From Helicobacter rodentium ATCC 700285 (GTDB taxonomy: Bacteria > Campylobacterota > Campylobacteria > Campylobacterales > Helicobacteraceae), in contig NZ_JHWC01000009.1 of the NCBI RefSeq assembly GCF_000687535.1, forward strand, positions 1 through 64,000: a stretch of DNA of 64,000 nt, in the 5' to 3' direction. The notes beneath the pieces were generated by a model that was given only the letters and a program-made list of their open reading frames with translations, was not told where the DNA came from and ran no database searches. The position numbers were made by a program, and so were the translations under genes. Shown here in pieces: positions 28,788 through 37,577 of this stretch (position 1 is its first letter; each line of letters starts with the position of its first letter).

Positions 28788-31331
28788 ATGCAAAAAATTT
28801 TGAAATATTTAGGGATTTTTATCGTTGTATTACTCCTTATCGTTGGCGGTATTTTGGCTTGGTTGTTTTCAAGTAGTGGAAATGAATTTTTAAAGAACAA
28901 AATTACACAGATAGCCAACGAACAAGCTCCTATCGGATTAGAATTTACACATTTCAAACTAGGATTCAATGCGTATGCTTTTAGTATCACAGATGCAAAC
29001 AAATCTCAAATTGCACTCAATGGAGATTATTCGCTTTTTACACTCAATACCAATGCGAAAATTTATGCAGTTATCAAAGATTTAAGCCCTTATGAACAGC
29101 TTATTGGAATGAAATTAAACGGAGGAATCAATTTAGAAGGTGATATTGCAAAAAAATCCAATAATTTAGAAATAAAAGCGGATATTAACGCCTTTAATAG
29201 CACAATCCATACTGATGTAACATTAGACAACTATCGCCCAAAACGTTTATTTATCACAAGCAAAGAAGGTATTAAAGTAGAGTCTTTACTTGCATTTTTA
29301 AATCAACCAAAATATGTAAGTGGAAAAGTTCTCTTAAATGCAGATATGGATATTTCTAATTTAAGTGCGCCAAGCGGTGGATTCCAGATTGCCTCCAATG
29401 CTCTTTCTCCAAATACCGCACTCTTAAACAAGTCTTATGGCATTCTTTTGCCCAATGATGCTATTAAACTTGCTATCAACGGCAAAGCACAGAAAGAACA
29501 TATCATCACAACTCTGCTTACTTCTTCTAGTTACTTGCAATTAAACTCGGATAATTTGCAATTAAATCTTAAAGACTATGCAACCAATGGGGATATTTTA
29601 ATGAATCTCTCAAAAATTAGCTTCAATGGAATTGCGCTGAAATCTCCTATAACAGCAAATATCAATCTAAAGTCTAGCAAAATTACCAACCAAGAGGCAA
29701 CTCTTGCTTTAAATCTTTTCAAAAATCCTATTTTAGCACATATCAATCTACCAAACTACACGCCACAAAATCTAACCCTTAGCGCACAAGACTTAAGCTT
29801 AAAAGAGATTTTAGATTTTGTTGCAAGTTATACCAACACCGCACCTTACAATGCAAGCGGTGTAGTTAGCTTAAACGCCAAAGTAGATAAAATCAACCTC
29901 AACACTCTTAACTACCAACTAGACGCTAACCTTAACAGCCAAATTGCAAGTTTAAGTTTAGAGGGTATGCAAATTGCGCAAAACAATACTTTAAATGCTC
30001 AAATCAATGGGGATTCCAAAAACCTTAAAGCACAAGTGCAAAGTGATTTGTTTGATTCCAAACTTTTAGCAAATGCAGTTTTAAATAACTACGCCCCTGC
30101 AAATATAGAAATCAATGCGAATCATTTGAATTTACAAAAACTCGCCAAACTACTAAATTACGATATACAGGGACAATTAGACGCAAAAGCGAATCTTAAA
30201 AATTTCAAAGATTCTAGCTTTGATGGCAATTTCAGTATAGATTCTAAACAAATCACACTTTCTAAAGCCACACTCAATGCTTTAAGCGGAATGAAGTTTA
30301 AACACGATATTTCTTTAGCACTTAATGGCAATGGTAGTTTGAAAAATGGCAATGGAGAAGCCCAAATCAAAGCCAATGGTGAAAATTTAAATCTTGAAAT
30401 CCACAATGCTAAAATCAATTTGCCCAAAAATGCTTATAGTGCAGATTTTACTTTTAACACTCCAGATATTGCGAAGATTAACCCGTTGGATACAACCTTA
30501 AAAGGTGCGCTTTCCCTTAGAGGAAATGCGGGATTTGCCAATGGAATCCCTAGCTTTAATTTAGAAAACAAGGATTTCGGTCATTTCAATGTTAAACTTG
30601 GGGAAGGAAAATTTATTCTGGAAGGTTCAAACTTAGATGTGAAAAAAATCGCTCTTTTCACGGGCAATGAAAAAATGGTTAAAGGTGGTATAATCAATGC
30701 CAATGCAAATTTAACAATTCAAGGCAATGATTCCAAGACTATCTTAAAGAATCTTAATGGAATTGCGGAGTTAAATAGCAAAAATTTAGAAATTTATAGT
30801 TTAGATATTGACGCGCTTGCAAGTAATTTTGAAAAAACTAACAACATTAGCCTATTAGATGTGGGAGCATTTGTGCTTGCCGGTCCTTTGGGAGTAGCCG
30901 CAACAAAAGGCACAAATGTCGGTATGTTAGGACTTAATGCAGTTGTAGAATCTAAAAGCATTATTAAAGAGCTAGAAGCAAAATTTAATATAAAAAATGG
31001 AATCGCAACTGCAGAAGATGTAGCCTTTGCCACAGGAAAAACTAGATTAGCAGCCATTGGCGCAATCAATTTAAACAACAATGCTTTTCAAAATTTTACC
31101 ATTGGTTTATTGGACGATAAAGATTGCGCAAAATATTCTCAAAAAATTAAAGGCACATTAGATAGTCCTAAAATTGAAGTAACACAAACAACAATCTCTA
31201 CCGCAGTTAATCTCGCTACCTCACTCTTTGGACAGCTGAAAAAAGGTGCGCAAAATGTCGCGAAACCCGTAATAGGAGACACAGATAAATGTGAGCCATT
31301 TTACAGAGGAAGCGTCCGACATCCAAAATAA
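28788..31331 (+). CDS. AsmA/TamB-like inner-membrane-anchored envelope protein
   Basis: An 847-residue protein with an N-terminal transmembrane anchor (ILKYLGIFIVVLLLIVGGIL) and a long repetitive beta-rich domain full of Asn/Leu/Ala strands (for example NLSAQDLSLKEIL), the composition of AsmA-like bridge proteins of the periplasm. A C-terminal AsmA-type region (LDVGAFVLAGPLGVAATKG) is present. Such proteins are implicated in phospholipid transport to, or assembly of, the outer membrane; the exact member is not identified. Its TAA overlaps the next ATG (TAATG), so it starts the operon that includes xth and ybeY. Confidence 0.75.
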   Translation: MQKILKYLGIFIVVLLLIVGGILAWLFSSSGNEFLKNKITQIANEQAPIGLEFTHFKLGFNAYAFSITDANKSQIALNGDYSLFTLNTNAKIYAVIKDLSPYEQLIGMKLNGGINLEGDIAKKSNNLEIKADINAFNSTIHTDVTLDNYRPKRLFITSKEGIKVESLLAFLNQPKYVSGKVLLNADMDISNLSAPSGGFQIASNALSPNTALLNKSYGILLPNDAIKLAINGKAQKEHIITTLLTSSSYLQLNSDNLQLNLKDYATNGDILMNLSKISFNGIALKSPITANINLKSSKITNQEATLALNLFKNPILAHINLPNYTPQNLTLSAQDLSLKEILDFVASYTNTAPYNASGVVSLNAKVDKINLNTLNYQLDANLNSQIASLSLEGMQIAQNNTLNAQINGDSKNLKAQVQSDLFDSKLLANAVLNNYAPANIEINANHLNLQKLAKLLNYDIQGQLDAKANLKNFKDSSFDGNFSIDSKQITLSKATLNALSGMKFKHDISLALNGNGSLKNGNGEAQIKANGENLNLEIHNAKINLPKNAYSADFTFNTPDIAKINPLDTTLKGALSLRGNAGFANGIPSFNLENKDFGHFNVKLGEGKFILEGSNLDVKKIALFTGNEKMVKGGIINANANLTIQGNDSKTILKNLNGIAELNSKNLEIYSLDIDALASNFEKTNNISLLDVGAFVLAGPLGVAATKGTNVGMLGLNAVVESKSIIKELEAKFNIKNGIATAEDVAFATGKTRLAAIGAINLNNNAFQNFTIGLLDDKDCAKYSQKIKGTLDSPKIEVTQTTISTAVNLATSLFGQLKKGAQNVAKPVIGDTDKCEPFYRGSVRHPK

Positions 31332-32020
31332 TGATGAAAAATTCCGCACTTTATCGCCTCATCTTAACACAACCGCACAAAATAGAGACAAAGCTCCTAA
31401 TATGCGGGATTGTGTTATTAGCAATTTATGGCATTGTTGTCTTTGTCTGTCTATTACTCCAAAATGGTATAGGCGATAAACTTCTAAGCATAGGATTAAG
31501 TTCGTTAATTTTTGGACGAGCCGCTGGAATCTCCTTAGCATTGGCATTAGGATTCAATACTTTTTGGGCTACAATCTTAAACATCTATATAGAAAACACA
31601 ATGGTGATTATTCTCTACCCACTTTTTGTATGGAGCATTGAGGGGATTAGCACTTTTAAAAAAACAGAAAAATTCTTTAACTCCATTTATGAAGTTGCAC
31701 AAAAATATGAAAAGCCCATTCAAAAATATGGAATCGTGGGCTTATTTATGTTTGTGTGGTTGCCTTTTTGGATGACAGGACCTATTGTAGGTGCGGCTAT
31801 CGGGTATTTTATGCGCTTGAATCTCTTTTTGAATCTTGCAGTAGTCTTAAGCGGGACAAATATCGCAATTCTTTGCTGGGCATACCTACTTGAACATTTG
31901 GATTCCAAGCTCAAACACTTCGGACAAAATACAATGTGGGTATTGCTTGGAATCTTTATAAGCATTGCTATATTGGGAACTCTATTAATGAAGTTTAAAA
32001 ATTTAAAGAAAAAGGAATAA
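31331..32020 (+). CDS. Small multidrug export protein-like membrane protein (COG2426)
   Basis: A 229-residue polytopic protein with about five hydrophobic segments. The block IQKYGIVGLFMFVWLPFWM followed by GPIVGAAIGY matches the conserved core of the Sm_multidrug_ex family, which resembles DedA proteins. Despite the family name, transport of drugs is not established. It starts with two consecutive ATG codons overlapping the AsmA-like stop. xth follows after one base. Confidence 0.75.
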   Translation: MMKNSALYRLILTQPHKIETKLLICGIVLLAIYGIVVFVCLLLQNGIGDKLLSIGLSSLIFGRAAGISLALALGFNTFWATILNIYIENTMVIILYPLFVWSIEGISTFKKTEKFFNSIYEVAQKYEKPIQKYGIVGLFMFVWLPFWMTGPIVGAAIGYFMRLNLFLNLAVVLSGTNIAILCWAYLLEHLDSKLKHFGQNTMWVLLGIFISIAILGTLLMKFKNLKKKE

Positions 32021-32021
32021 A

Positions 32022-32780
32022 ATGCGGTTAATTTCTTGGAATGTGAATGGATTGCGTGCGTGTATGAACAAAGGATTTATGGATTTTTTCAAAACAATCC
32101 ATGCGGATATTTTTTGTATTCAAGAATCCAAAATGCAAAAAGACCAAGCAACCTTTGATTTTCTAAATTATGAGGAATATTGGAACAGCGCAGAGAAAAA
32201 GGGCTACTCTGGTGTAGCAATCTTTAGCAAACAAAAACCCTTGGGCGTAGAATATGATATGGGGATTACCCACCACGACAAAGAGGGACGCATTATTACA
32301 GCTGAATTTCAAGATTTTTATCTTGTGAATGTCTATACGCCAAACTCCAAGCGGGAGTTGGAGCGATTAGAATACAGAATGGAGTGGGAGGACGATTTTA
32401 GAGGGTTTTTAAAAAATTTAGAAAGTAAAAAGCCTGTCATTGTATGTGGAGACTTAAATGTTGCACACAAAGAAATAGATTTAAAAAACCCTAAAAGCAA
32501 TCGTAGAAACGCCGGTTTTACCGATGAGGAACGCGCAAAAATGAGTATTTTGCTAGATTCTGGATTTACGGATACCTTTCGGTATTTTTACCCTAACAAA
32601 GAGGGAGCTTATACTTGGTGGAGTTATATGGGAAAAGCTAGAGCCAATAACACGGGGTGGCGGATTGATTATTTTTTGTGTTCTAAGGCTTTAGACTCCA
32701 AACTTCTTGATGCAACAATTTATCCTGAAATCTTAGGAAGCGACCATTGTCCTGTGGGGTTAGAAATTAATGCGCATTGA
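32022..32780 (+). CDS. xth: Exodeoxyribonuclease III (AP endonuclease)
   Basis: This enzyme cuts DNA at abasic sites in base excision repair. The EEP-family motifs are present in order: SWNVNGLRACM, FCIQESKM with the metal-binding E, YNVYTPNSKRE-type loop (VNVYTPNS), CGDLNVAHKEID, and C-terminal GSDHCPVGLEI with the catalytic D-H pair. It has 252 residues. The last 11 bases overlap the ybeY start. Confidence 0.96.
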   Translation: MRLISWNVNGLRACMNKGFMDFFKTIHADIFCIQESKMQKDQATFDFLNYEEYWNSAEKKGYSGVAIFSKQKPLGVEYDMGITHHDKEGRIITAEFQDFYLVNVYTPNSKRELERLEYRMEWEDDFRGFLKNLESKKPVIVCGDLNVAHKEIDLKNPKSNRRNAGFTDEERAKMSILLDSGFTDTFRYFYPNKEGAYTWWSYMGKARANNTGWRIDYFLCSKALDSKLLDATIYPEILGSDHCPVGLEINAH

Positions 32781-33225
32781 TATTGATAATCAAAGCGGAA
32801 TCGTTTTGGATTCCACATTTTTAGAGTTTTTAGAATCCATTTTTTTTAATATTTTAGAGGACTTGGGCTTGGGAGAAAAAGAATGTGAGCTTTTGCTTGT
32901 AGATAATGCAAAAATCCAAGCTATAAACTTAGAATTTAGGGGTATTAATCAAGCCACTGATGTGCTATCCTTTCCGCTAGAATCCGAGTTTTCCTCTCTA
33001 CTAGGAAGCGTGGTTATTTCCACAGAATACGCACAAAATGTCGCACAGAAGCTAGGACATTGTTTGAAAGATGAAATTGCCTTACTTTTCATTCACGGAA
33101 TCTTACATTTAGCAGGTTTTGACCACGAAACAGACAACGGCGAACAGAGGGCAAAAGAAGCAAAGATTGTAGAGAATTTTCACTTACCGCAAAGCCTCAT
33201 TGTCCGCACCCAATCACAGACTTAA
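32770..33225 (+). CDS. ybeY: Endoribonuclease YbeY (rRNA maturation)
   Basis: YbeY takes part in 16S rRNA 3'-end maturation and ribosome quality control. The zinc motif H-x3-H-x5-H is complete in HGILHLAGFDH, and the upstream NQATDVLSFPLE segment is diagnostic. At 151 residues it is of usual size. It overlaps xth by 11 bases, which implies coupled translation. Confidence 0.95.
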   Translation: MRIDIDNQSGIVLDSTFLEFLESIFFNILEDLGLGEKECELLLVDNAKIQAINLEFRGINQATDVLSFPLESEFSSLLGSVVISTEYAQNVAQKLGHCLKDEIALLFIHGILHLAGFDHETDNGEQRAKEAKIVENFHLPQSLIVRTQSQT

Positions 33226-33236
33226 AAAGATTTCTT

Positions 33237-33860
33237 ATGCTAGGTAAAACGCATATTAGTTTTGGGCTTGGGCTTAGTGCTTGTGGAATCGTTAGCTTTA
33301 ATACATTCTCACAAGCTCCGCTTAATGGGATAGATTTAGGAATATTTTATGGAGCAGTTGCGCTTGGTTCGCTTCTGCCAGATATTGACGAACCAAACTC
33401 TCTACTAGGCAAAAAGACATTGGGTGTTTCTAACCTTATTAAAGCAGTTTTTGGACATCGTGGCTTTACACATAGTCTATGCTTCATTCTTTTACTTGGA
33501 ATCGCCCTGCTCTTTTTAGGAACTTTAGATGAAAGTTTTTGGAAAAAGATTCCACTTATTAATGATTTTGTCAAACAATTTGGTGGCATTATAGAATCAA
33601 AAAATATTGAAATTTTTAGCATTGGTTTGTTGCTCGGTTGCATTTTTCATCTCATAGGCGATATGATGACACTAAGCGGTGTGCCTTTGTTGCTACCCTT
33701 TAAAAGTTGCAATTACCATATTACCCCAAGTTTTATGCGATTCAAAACAGGAGGAATACCCGATAAACTCATTACTGCATTGAGTTTAGGAATATTTGGT
33801 TATTTAAATTTAGAATTATTAGGCTTTAGCACAAATCTTAAGGGATACTTGCCTTTTTAG
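33237..33860 (+). CDS. Membrane-bound metal-dependent hydrolase, YdjM/DUF457 family
   Basis: A 207-residue inner-membrane protein. Conserved polar motifs of the YdjM/DUF457 family are visible: KTHISFGLGL at the start, SLLPDIDEPNSLLG, GHRGFTHSL and a late HLIGDMMTLSGVPLL, with His and Asp residues suited to metal binding. The reaction is not known; E. coli YdjM is under LexA control. It ends the operon started by the AsmA-like gene, 11 bases after ybeY. Confidence 0.85.
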   Translation: MLGKTHISFGLGLSACGIVSFNTFSQAPLNGIDLGIFYGAVALGSLLPDIDEPNSLLGKKTLGVSNLIKAVFGHRGFTHSLCFILLLGIALLFLGTLDESFWKKIPLINDFVKQFGGIIESKNIEIFSIGLLLGCIFHLIGDMMTLSGVPLLLPFKSCNYHITPSFMRFKTGGIPDKLITALSLGIFGYLNLELLGFSTNLKGYLPF

Positions 33861-33886
33861 TTTATGTGCTTTAAAGTTTTTTGAGT

Positions 33887-33892
33887 TATAAT
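33887..33892 (+). promoter_or_regulatory. -10 element of cdsA-dxr
   Basis: TATAAT lies 44 bases before the cdsA ATG in an AT-rich gap, preceded by GAGT. No clear -35 is seen. Confidence 0.5.
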
Positions 33893-33935
33893 CCAAACTT
33901 AAATTAATTAAATATTAAGAATTTAAGGGAATTTT

Positions 33936-34718
33936 ATGTCTAAAAATCTAAAGTTTATTGAACCTGCGCGTCTATATACAGCACTTATTATGCTCATTGC
34001 CATTGTTTTAATTATTCTCTTTCACCACCCTTTGCTTTTATGGATAGTGCTTGGAGTAGCATTTGTCATTGGTTTTTATGAAGCCTATAAACTTTACAAC
34101 AAAACAACTCCAAGCACCCTATTTCTATTTTTTGCGATTCTAATATGGTTAAGCCTCTATTTTTTAGAATCCCCCATTGGTGTATTTGTTGTTTTGGTGT
34201 TTCTTGGCGCATACCAAAGCTATACAAAAAAGGGGGAAATAGAGCAAATGCTACCCTTTATTTATCCTACAATTCCATTTATTTTTCTATATTTGCTTTA
34301 TTTGGACGATTCCATTAATGCAATCATTTGGCTCATTGTCATCGTTGGACTTACGGATAGTTTCGCATATTTTGGAGGTAAATTCCTAGGCAGCAAACTT
34401 TTTGCTAATAGCACTTTTTGCCCAACTTCTCCCAACAAAACCAAAGAAGGAGTCTTGGTAGGAGTTGGAATCGCAACACTTATTGGTTCTTTGGTTGGGC
34501 TTGGCGTATGTGGTTTTTTTGCTTCGCTTGTCCTTACACTCATTACAAGTCTTGTGAGTGTATTTGGAGATTTATATGAAAGTTATCTCAAGCGTCAAGC
34601 AGGAGTTAAAGATAGTGGCTCTATTCTGCCCGGACATGGCGGAATCCTTGACCGCTTAGATGGCTATTTCTTTGCCGCAATCGTTCTTTATGCCCTCTTG
34701 AGAGTTCTTCAATTATGA
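33936..34718 (+). CDS. cdsA: Phosphatidate cytidylyltransferase CdsA
   Basis: CdsA makes CDP-diacylglycerol from phosphatidate and CTP, supplying PgsA (also in this window). The 260-residue polytopic protein ends with the complete family signature from SYLKRQAGVKDSGS through LPGHGGILDRLDG. AAGGGA precedes the ATG. The stop overlaps the dxr start by four bases (ATGA), an arrangement also seen in H. pylori (HP0215-HP0216). Confidence 0.96.
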   Translation: MSKNLKFIEPARLYTALIMLIAIVLIILFHHPLLLWIVLGVAFVIGFYEAYKLYNKTTPSTLFLFFAILIWLSLYFLESPIGVFVVLVFLGAYQSYTKKGEIEQMLPFIYPTIPFIFLYLLYLDDSINAIIWLIVIVGLTDSFAYFGGKFLGSKLFANSTFCPTSPNKTKEGVLVGVGIATLIGSLVGLGVCGFFASLVLTLITSLVSVFGDLYESYLKRQAGVKDSGSILPGHGGILDRLDGYFFAAIVLYALLRVLQL

Positions 34719-35866
34719 TTATACTTGGTTCTAGTGGTTCTATTGGTGTCAATGCGCTAGAAATAGCCAAACGTTTTAAATTGGAAGTTGAAATATTAGG
34801 TGTAGGCAATAATATTTCTCTTTTAAATCAACAAATCTTAGAACATTTCCCAAAAGCCGTTATCATTGCCCAAGAGCAAGATATTTCCAAAATTACTCCA
34901 AAATTTCAGGGAGAAATCTATATCGGCAAAAAAGGAATCCTACAAGCAATCAAGAATGCTAAATCTAAATTAGTCATTAACGCTTTGAGTGGATTTTTAG
35001 GCTTAGAACCCACACTCTACGCTATTGAATGCGATAAATTCGTGGCTCTAGCCAATAAAGAAAGCTTGGTTACGGGAGGAGAATTTATTGATATTTCCAA
35101 AATCATTCCCATTGATAGTGAGCATTTTAGCCTCAACTATTTGTTAGGATTCCATTCCTTACCGCGTCCTTTTAGAAATCTCTACATTACAGCAAGTGGA
35201 GGTGCATTTCGGGATATGGATTTAAATGCGATTCCATCTCAAAATGCTGCTAGTGCGCTTAAACACCCTAATTGGCAAATGGGTAAAAAAATTACGATTG
35301 ATTCTGCGACAATGGTAAATAAACTTTTTGAAATCTTGGAAGCTTATTGGCTTTTTGGTAGCAAAAACATTGATGCAATCCTTGAGCGCAATTCTCATAT
35401 TCACGCCCTTGTAGAATTTTGGGACGGAAGCGTTGTGGCGCATTTTGCTAGTGCAAATATGCAACTACCCATTGCTTATGCAATATGCCTTGGGCTTGGA
35501 TTGCCCGAATCGTTTTTATATCAATTTACGGATTCCAACCAATCTATGCCAAAACCTATCGTTGCGCAACTAAACTTTCAAGACAAGGTTTATCATCTCC
35601 AACCCATTGAAATCTCTCGTTATCCTTTGTGGAATCTTAAAACAGCATTATTAGACAATCCAAAACTAGGCTTGGCATTAAATGCAGCAAATGAAATAGC
35701 AGTAGAAGCATTTTTACAAGATTCCATTCCTTTTGGTGCTATTGCTCCAATCGTGCAAGATTCTATGCAGACTTTTAAACAAAGCACTTTCAAAAATAAA
35801 GAAGAAATCTTTGCACTAGACAAAGAAATAAGAGATTACACCCTCCGCAAACTCCAATCCGTTTAA
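34715..35866 (+). CDS. dxr: 1-deoxy-D-xylulose-5-phosphate reductoisomerase
   Basis: Dxr (IspC) makes methylerythritol phosphate, the committed step of non-mevalonate isoprenoid synthesis. LGSSGSIGVNALEI is the NADPH motif at the N terminus. The metal-binding DSEHFSL, the ASGGAFRDMDL loop and HPNWQMGKKITIDSAT catalytic region are all present. It has 383 residues. It is translationally coupled to cdsA. A gap of 71 bases separates it from htrA. Confidence 0.96.
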   Translation: MIILGSSGSIGVNALEIAKRFKLEVEILGVGNNISLLNQQILEHFPKAVIIAQEQDISKITPKFQGEIYIGKKGILQAIKNAKSKLVINALSGFLGLEPTLYAIECDKFVALANKESLVTGGEFIDISKIIPIDSEHFSLNYLLGFHSLPRPFRNLYITASGGAFRDMDLNAIPSQNAASALKHPNWQMGKKITIDSATMVNKLFEILEAYWLFGSKNIDAILERNSHIHALVEFWDGSVVAHFASANMQLPIAYAICLGLGLPESFLYQFTDSNQSMPKPIVAQLNFQDKVYHLQPIEISRYPLWNLKTALLDNPKLGLALNAANEIAVEAFLQDSIPFGAIAPIVQDSMQTFKQSTFKNKEEIFALDKEIRDYTLRKLQSV

Positions 35867-35937
35867 AAGTTTTTTGCTCATTATTTATTGATTTACATTT
35901 TTTTGAAATAATATCAATAAAATTTTAAGGAGCAACA

Positions 35938-37350
35938 ATGAAAGCTAAAACTTTACTACTAAGCGCACTACTAGCAGGCAATGTTTTTGCGTTTGAAGTC
36001 GCTGAATTACCAAATATCACAGAAAGAGAAACTCCAAATACATCACAAACCAAAATTTACTCTTATTATGATTCTATTAAAGAAGCAAAAAATGCAGTAG
36101 TTAATATTTCTACACAAAAAAAAGTCAAAGCACCCAATCTTCAAGGACACCCTTTGCTTAATGACCCTTTTTTCAAACAATTTTTTGGTGACGCCTTTGG
36201 CGCGATGATTCCTAAAGACCGCGTAGAAAGAAGTCTTGGAAGCGGAGTGATTATCTCTAAAGATGGATACATTGTAACAAACAATCATGTAATTGACGGA
36301 GCAGATAAAATCCTAGTGGCTATGCCAGAAAGCAACAAAGAATATGAAGCTAAAGTAATTGGCAAAGACGCTAAAAGCGATTTAGCCATTATTAAAATCA
36401 ATGCAAACAATTTACCATTCCTGAAATTTTCCTCCAGCAATGACTTGCAAGTGGGCGATGTCGTCTTTGCAATCGGAAATCCTTTTGGCGTGGGTGAAAG
36501 CATTACGCAAGGTATTATTTCTGCACTCAATAAAAGCGGAATCGGAATTAACGACTATGAAAACTTTATTCAGACAGACGCCTCTATTAACCCGGGAAAT
36601 AGCGGTGGAGCACTCGTAGATAGTCGGGGTGGATTAATCGGAATCAACACTGCAATCCTTTCTCGCACAGGCGGGAATCACGGAATCGGATTTGCGATTC
36701 CTAGCGAAATGGTAAAAAAAATCTCCAAAGCCCTGATTGAAGATGGCGTAATTGAACGTGGCTATTTAGGAGTAAGCATTCAAGATATTAGCGGAGATTT
36801 ACAAGAAGTATATAAGAACCAAAAAGGTGCAGTTGTCATTGCGATTGAAAAAGATTCTCCCGCAGACAAAAGTGGTTTAAAAGTTTGGGATTTAATTGTC
36901 AAAGTTAATAATAAAGAGATTAAAGGTGCAGCGGATTTAAAAAATATGATTGGCACTTTTAATCCAAAAGATAAAGTAACCTTAACAATACTAAGAGATA
37001 AAAAAGAACAAACTCTTAGCTTGGCACTCTCTAAAGCACCCAATGAAATGCAAGGAAGCATAAAAGAAAATAGTGGAATAGCCGGATTAGAAATTGGAGC
37101 TTTAAATGCAGAGACAAAATCAAAATTTGGAATCCCCAATAATGTTCAAGGCGTATTGGTTACAAATGTTAAGGCAAACAGCAAAGCAGAAGAGTTAGGC
37201 TTTAATAGTGGAGACATCATCATTCAAATTGAAAGCTTCAGTATTAGCGATATTAAAAGCTTCAGCAATGCAATGGAACGTTACAAAGGACAAACTAAAC
37301 GTATGTTGATTAACCGCAATGGAAGGATATTCAGCATTGTAGCAAAATAG
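35938..37350 (+). CDS. htrA: Periplasmic serine protease/chaperone HtrA (DegP family)
   Basis: HtrA degrades or refolds damaged envelope proteins; in Helicobacter and Campylobacter it is also secreted and cleaves host E-cadherin. A signal peptide covers residues 1-18 (KAKTLLLSALLAGNVFA). The catalytic triad is H117 (TNNHVID), D148 (KSDLAII) and S222 (NPGNSGGAL). Two PDZ domains follow, about residues 270-360 and 380-470. AAGGAGC precedes the ATG. A perfect 10-bp inverted repeat lies 16 bases after the stop codon. Confidence 0.97.
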   Translation: MKAKTLLLSALLAGNVFAFEVAELPNITERETPNTSQTKIYSYYDSIKEAKNAVVNISTQKKVKAPNLQGHPLLNDPFFKQFFGDAFGAMIPKDRVERSLGSGVIISKDGYIVTNNHVIDGADKILVAMPESNKEYEAKVIGKDAKSDLAIIKINANNLPFLKFSSSNDLQVGDVVFAIGNPFGVGESITQGIISALNKSGIGINDYENFIQTDASINPGNSGGALVDSRGGLIGINTAILSRTGGNHGIGFAIPSEMVKKISKALIEDGVIERGYLGVSIQDISGDLQEVYKNQKGAVVIAIEKDSPADKSGLKVWDLIVKVNNKEIKGAADLKNMIGTFNPKDKVTLTILRDKKEQTLSLALSKAPNEMQGSIKENSGIAGLEIGALNAETKSKFGIPNNVQGVLVTNVKANSKAEELGFNSGDIIIQIESFSISDIKSFSNAMERYKGQTKRMLINRNGRIFSIVAK

Positions 37351-37365
37351 CAATTCTTTCTTATC

Positions 37366-37391
37366 GTTACAAACCCTTTATGGTTTGTAAC
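37366..37391. terminator. Perfect inverted repeat downstream of htrA
   Basis: GTTACAAACC (37366-37375) pairs perfectly with GGTTTGTAAC (37382-37391) around a six-base loop. The right flank is A-rich rather than T-rich, so an intrinsic terminator for htrA is likely but not ideal. It is not the CIRCE sequence. Confidence 0.55.
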
Positions 37392-37516
37392 AACACAAAA
37401 AACTTTCACATTCTCTCAACCCGCCACCATACGAAATTCAAGCAAGATATTAAACCCTTGTATTCAATCTATTATAAAAATTATTTAGAAAATCTTAGTA
37501 ATTTATTATTATGAAA

Positions 37517-37546
37517 CTTGACAATATAAGACTAAAGTTATATAAT
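37517..37546 (+). promoter_or_regulatory. Consensus sigma70 promoter overlapped by a HAIR-like HspR site (clpB)
   Basis: TTGACA (37518-37523) and TATAAT (37541-37546) are both perfect and 17 bases apart, 32 bases before the clpB ATG. The same stretch reads CTTGACA-N7-ACTAAAG (37517-37537), close to the HspR operator HAIR (CTTGAGT-N7-ACTCAAG): 5 of 7 and 6 of 7 bases match. HspR represses clpB in H. pylori and C. jejuni, so an operator covering an otherwise very strong promoter is expected. Confidence 0.7.
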
Positions 37547-37577
37547 TTTGCCATTAAATTTTAAGGAGGAATCCACA

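Noticed and set aside
37366-37391. CIRCE operator upstream of clpB
   Set aside because: The inverted repeat GTTACAAACC ... GGTTTGTAAC does not match TTAGCACTC-N9-GAGTGCTAA.
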